Below are positions 25,880-28,013 of a DNA stretch of 28,013 nt, piece after piece. This stretch comes from Deltaproteobacteria bacterium (GTDB lineage Bacteria > Desulfobacterota > SM23-61), in NCBI GenBank assembly GCA_029857975.1, contig JAOUFX010000001.1, forward strand, positions 1-28,013. Reading direction: 5' to 3'. Every line of letters begins with the position of its first letter. Within the stretch, counting starts at the first letter, position 1. The notes beneath the pieces were generated by a model. It did not search any database. It had not been told where the DNA came from and saw nothing but the letters and a program-made list of their open reading frames with translations. The position numbers and the translations under genes were made by a program.

Positions 25880-26896
25880 TCAGGGGTTGGACCCTACTCT
25901 TTTGCGCCTTTCCCGGATGCCATTTTTTACAGCATCTTCCAGTTCTGACGCTTTGATGGTCGCCGTCCCGATTTCTCCCACGACGATTCCGGCCGCGATA
26001 TTGGAAAGTATTGCAGCTTCCTTGGCGGTGGCCCCGCTGGCCATGGCCAACGTGAGTACCGAGATTACCGTATCCCCCGCCCCGGTAACATCATAAACCT
26101 CTTGGGCCATCGTGGGGATGTGGGTTACTTCTCCGTTGCCCTGAAAAAGGGTCATTCCTTTTTCTCCCCGGGTGATCAAAACAGATTGGGCTTGCAACCG
26201 CTGCAGCAGGGTCCGGCCCACCGCCATGAGATCTTCCTCGCTCATAATCCAGCGTCCGCTCGCTTCCGCCGCCTCGTAATGGTTGGGAGTTATGATGGTT
26301 ACTTCACGGAAAAGGGGAATATTTTTTACTTTTGGATCCACCGTCAAAATTTTCCCGGCTCTTTGAGTCAGGGAACGTACCCCCTCCATCAAAGGTTCAC
26401 AAATGACCCCTTTTCCGTAATCGGAGACCAGAACGGCATCCAATTCATTGATCCCCCCTTCCAGCAGCGAAAGGATCTGCTTAATACTTTCCGGACGAAT
26501 GGGCCGGGTAATTTCCCGGTCGTAGCGGACCACCTGCTGATGTTGGGCGATGATCCGCGTCTTCACTGTGGTAACCCTTTCTGGTTCGACGATGACTCCT
26601 TTGGTTCCCAGATCCATCTTGTGCAGGTCATGGATCACTTTCCGCCCCATCTCGTCATTGCCCACCATTCCCGCCAGTAAAACTTTCCCGCCGAGGGTGT
26701 GGATATTGTTAGCCACGTTTCCGGCCCCCCCCAGACGCAAACTTTCGGAGGTCACGCTCACTACGGGGACCGGTGCTTCCGGAGAGACCCTGGAAACATT
26801 GCCCCAAATATATTCATCCACCATTAGGTCCCCGATGACCATGATCCGGGCATTGGGGAACTTGGAAATAAAAGGAAGTAATGAGTTATGATTCAC
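25880..26896 (-). CDS. rfaE1: D-glycero-beta-D-manno-heptose-7-phosphate kinase (RfaE domain I)
   Basis: A 338-residue PfkB/ribokinase-family kinase that makes heptose-1,7-bisphosphate for ADP-heptose, the LPS inner-core sugar donor. VIGDLMVDEYIWG near the N-terminus, GGAGNVANNIHTLGG, the DYGKGV segment and the PfkB signature VTGAGDTVIS are present. It contains only the kinase half; the nucleotidyltransferase half found in E. coli HldE is not encoded here and must be elsewhere. The start ATG lies 11 bases inside the 3' end of gltX, so the two are translationally coupled. Confidence 0.92.
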   Translation of the reverse strand: MNHNSLLPFISKFPNARIMVIGDLMVDEYIWGNVSRVSPEAPVPVVSVTSESLRLGGAGNVANNIHTLGGKVLLAGMVGNDEMGRKVIHDLHKMDLGTKGVIVEPERVTTVKTRIIAQHQQVVRYDREITRPIRPESIKQILSLLEGGINELDAVLVSDYGKGVICEPLMEGVRSLTQRAGKILTVDPKVKNIPLFREVTIITPNHYEAAEASGRWIMSEEDLMAVGRTLLQRLQAQSVLITRGEKGMTLFQGNGEVTHIPTMAQEVYDVTGAGDTVISVLTLAMASGATAKEAAILSNIAAGIVVGEIGTATIKASELEDAVKNGIRERRKRVGSNP

Positions 26897-28013
26897 CTCG
26901 CCTGCTCCTTTTTGACCCTGTTAGCGCAAGGGCTGATTCCACCCTTTGCAGCACTCTTTCTTTGCCCAGGAGAATAAAAATTTTTTCTAATTCCGGGCCG
27001 CGAATTTTCCCCGTCAAGGCCGCCCGCAAAGGCATGAAAAGGCCCCGTCCAGAAAGATTTACCCGCTTGGCCAAAGTGGATACGATCCGTTTATAATTAC
27101 CGGCGCTGATCTCGGCAACGGTTTGGAGTTCTTCCTTCATCGCCTGCAGGACTTTCCCACTTTCTTCTTTTTGGAGAAGGCTTTGGGCTTCGGGCTCTAC
27201 TGTCCTGACCTCCTCGCTAAAAATCGATAAGTGCTCGTCGAGCTGGGAGAGGTTATCCACCTCCTCCCAGATTACGTCCAGGGCGGCTTTCCACCATGCC
27301 TCCCCCATTTTTTCAATATTTATACCTTTTTTTTGCAAGAATGGCCAGGCCAGCTCCAGTTTTTTCTCCTCCGCCAGTCCTTTCAAATGGTTCCGGTTTA
27401 CCCACTTTAGCTTCTCAAAATTGAAGATTGCGGAACTGCGGGATACTCGTTCCAAAGAAAATTTCTTGATCAGTTCTTCCAAGCTAAAAATCTCCTGGGC
27501 GTCTTCGCTGGACCAGCCCAGCAAAGCCAAGTAATTGGCCAGGGCTTCGGGCAGATACCCCTCCTCCCGAAAATGAGCGACGTTCGTGGCTCCATGGCGT
27601 TTACTCAAAGGGGTTCGGTCTGACCCCAGGATTAAAGGAAGGTGGGCGAATTGGGGTGGAAGAAATCCCAGCGTATTGTAAAGGAGAAGTTGACGGGGGG
27701 TGTTCGTGAGGTGATCTTCCCCTCGAATGACATGGGTAATGGCCATCAGGCCGTCGTCTACTACCACGGCGAAGTTGTAAGGAGCTCCCCCATCGGAACG
27801 CAAAATTATGAAATCTCCCATTCTTTGCCCATCAAAAGAAACTCGCCCTTTTACCAGGTCTTGAAATTCAATGGTCCGGGCCTCCATTTTAAACCGCAAA
27901 GAGGCCGGGCGACCGGCGGCAGAAAACGCCTGCTCTTCTTCTGCGGTTAAATTTCGGCAACGGCCATCATATAGGGGAGGAATCCCTTTGGCCAAAGAGC
28001 GCTTGCGCTTTTC
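26886..28013 (-). CDS. gltX: Glutamate--tRNA ligase, C-terminal part (5' end outside the window)
   Basis: The frame is open to the right edge, giving 375 codons of a class I aminoacyl-tRNA synthetase that attaches glutamate to tRNA. Visible are YNFAVVVDDGLMAITHVIRGEDHL and the KMSKS-type loop PLSKRHGAT, then the helical anticodon-binding domain. The N-terminal HIGH region is outside. A TTG at 27995 should not be taken as a start, since reading continues in frame (EKRKRSLAKG) to 28013. Whether it is discriminating or also charges tRNA-Gln cannot be judged here. The 3' end overlaps the heptose kinase start. Confidence 0.95.
   Translation of the reverse strand, partial: EKRKRSLAKGIPPLYDGRCRNLTAEEEQAFSAAGRPASLRFKMEARTIEFQDLVKGRVSFDGQRMGDFIILRSDGGAPYNFAVVVDDGLMAITHVIRGEDHLTNTPRQLLLYNTLGFLPPQFAHLPLILGSDRTPLSKRHGATNVAHFREEGYLPEALANYLALLGWSSEDAQEIFSLEELIKKFSLERVSRSSAIFNFEKLKWVNRNHLKGLAEEKKLELAWPFLQKKGINIEKMGEAWWKAALDVIWEEVDNLSQLDEHLSIFSEEVRTVEPEAQSLLQKEESGKVLQAMKEELQTVAEISAGNYKRIVSTLAKRVNLSGRGLFMPLRAALTGKIRGPELEKIFILLGKERVLQRVESALALTGSKRSRRGES

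Noticed and set aside
27995..27997. TTG as the start of gltX
   Set aside because: The frame continues upstream with plausible GltX sequence to the window edge, and the catalytic HIGH half would be missing.

Overview
The window reads as chromosome from a Gram-negative, probably anaerobic bacterium of the former Deltaproteobacteria (Desulfobacterota, Syntrophobacterales-like). The basis is the mix of families: DUF3786, DUF4416 and DUF2914 proteins, a heptose kinase (LPS inner core), an LpxH-like phosphoesterase, a sodium-pumping decarboxylase beta subunit, and an ilvBNC-psd-pssA-leuACDB cluster. This is family recognition by eye; no search was run. I saw no tRNA, rRNA, CRISPR array, intact transposase or phage gene.

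Layout. 1-970 (minus): 5' end of a comEC-like gene with an apparent frameshift, preceded by a DUF3786 gene. 971-3700: an AT-rich stretch with a stand-alone cyclic-nucleotide-binding domain protein, an LpxH-like phosphoesterase, a remnant of a potassium-channel pore and copy A of a ~93-bp inverted-repeat element. 3551-5022: a tiny OadG-like membrane peptide and an OadB-type decarboxylase subunit, closed by an intrinsic terminator. 5095-12593: unrelated single genes on both strands (AAA ATPase with DUF4143, secreted DUF2914 protein, TfoX N-terminal protein, DUF1846 protein, beta-CASP nuclease, and an unusual zinc-ribbon protein with four HTH-like repeats). Copy B of the inverted-repeat element lies between the promoters of the last two genes.

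12616-22270 (minus) looks like one long operon from a sigma70-like promoter at 22242-22270: ydcH-like small gene, ilvB, ilvN, ilvC, psd, pssA, leuA, leuC, leuD, leuB. It covers acetolactate synthesis and reduction, the whole leucine branch from 2-ketoisovalerate, and phosphatidylethanolamine synthesis from CDP-diacylglycerol. Several of these genes overlap by four bases. IlvC has an acidic cofactor loop that suggests NADH use. ilvD and a branched-chain aminotransferase are not present.

22684-28013 (minus) is a housekeeping block: gltX (its start is outside the window), heptose-7-phosphate kinase, DUF4416, yicC, gmk, rpoZ, pyrF. A cupin gene on the plus strand converges on pyrF and overlaps its end by 9 bp.

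The most interesting items are the four-repeat zinc-ribbon protein at 11709-12593, the two-copy inverted-repeat element (3076-3168 and 11536-11630), the long hairpin at 7221-7301, the probable NADH-type IlvC, and the decayed channel and comEC genes.
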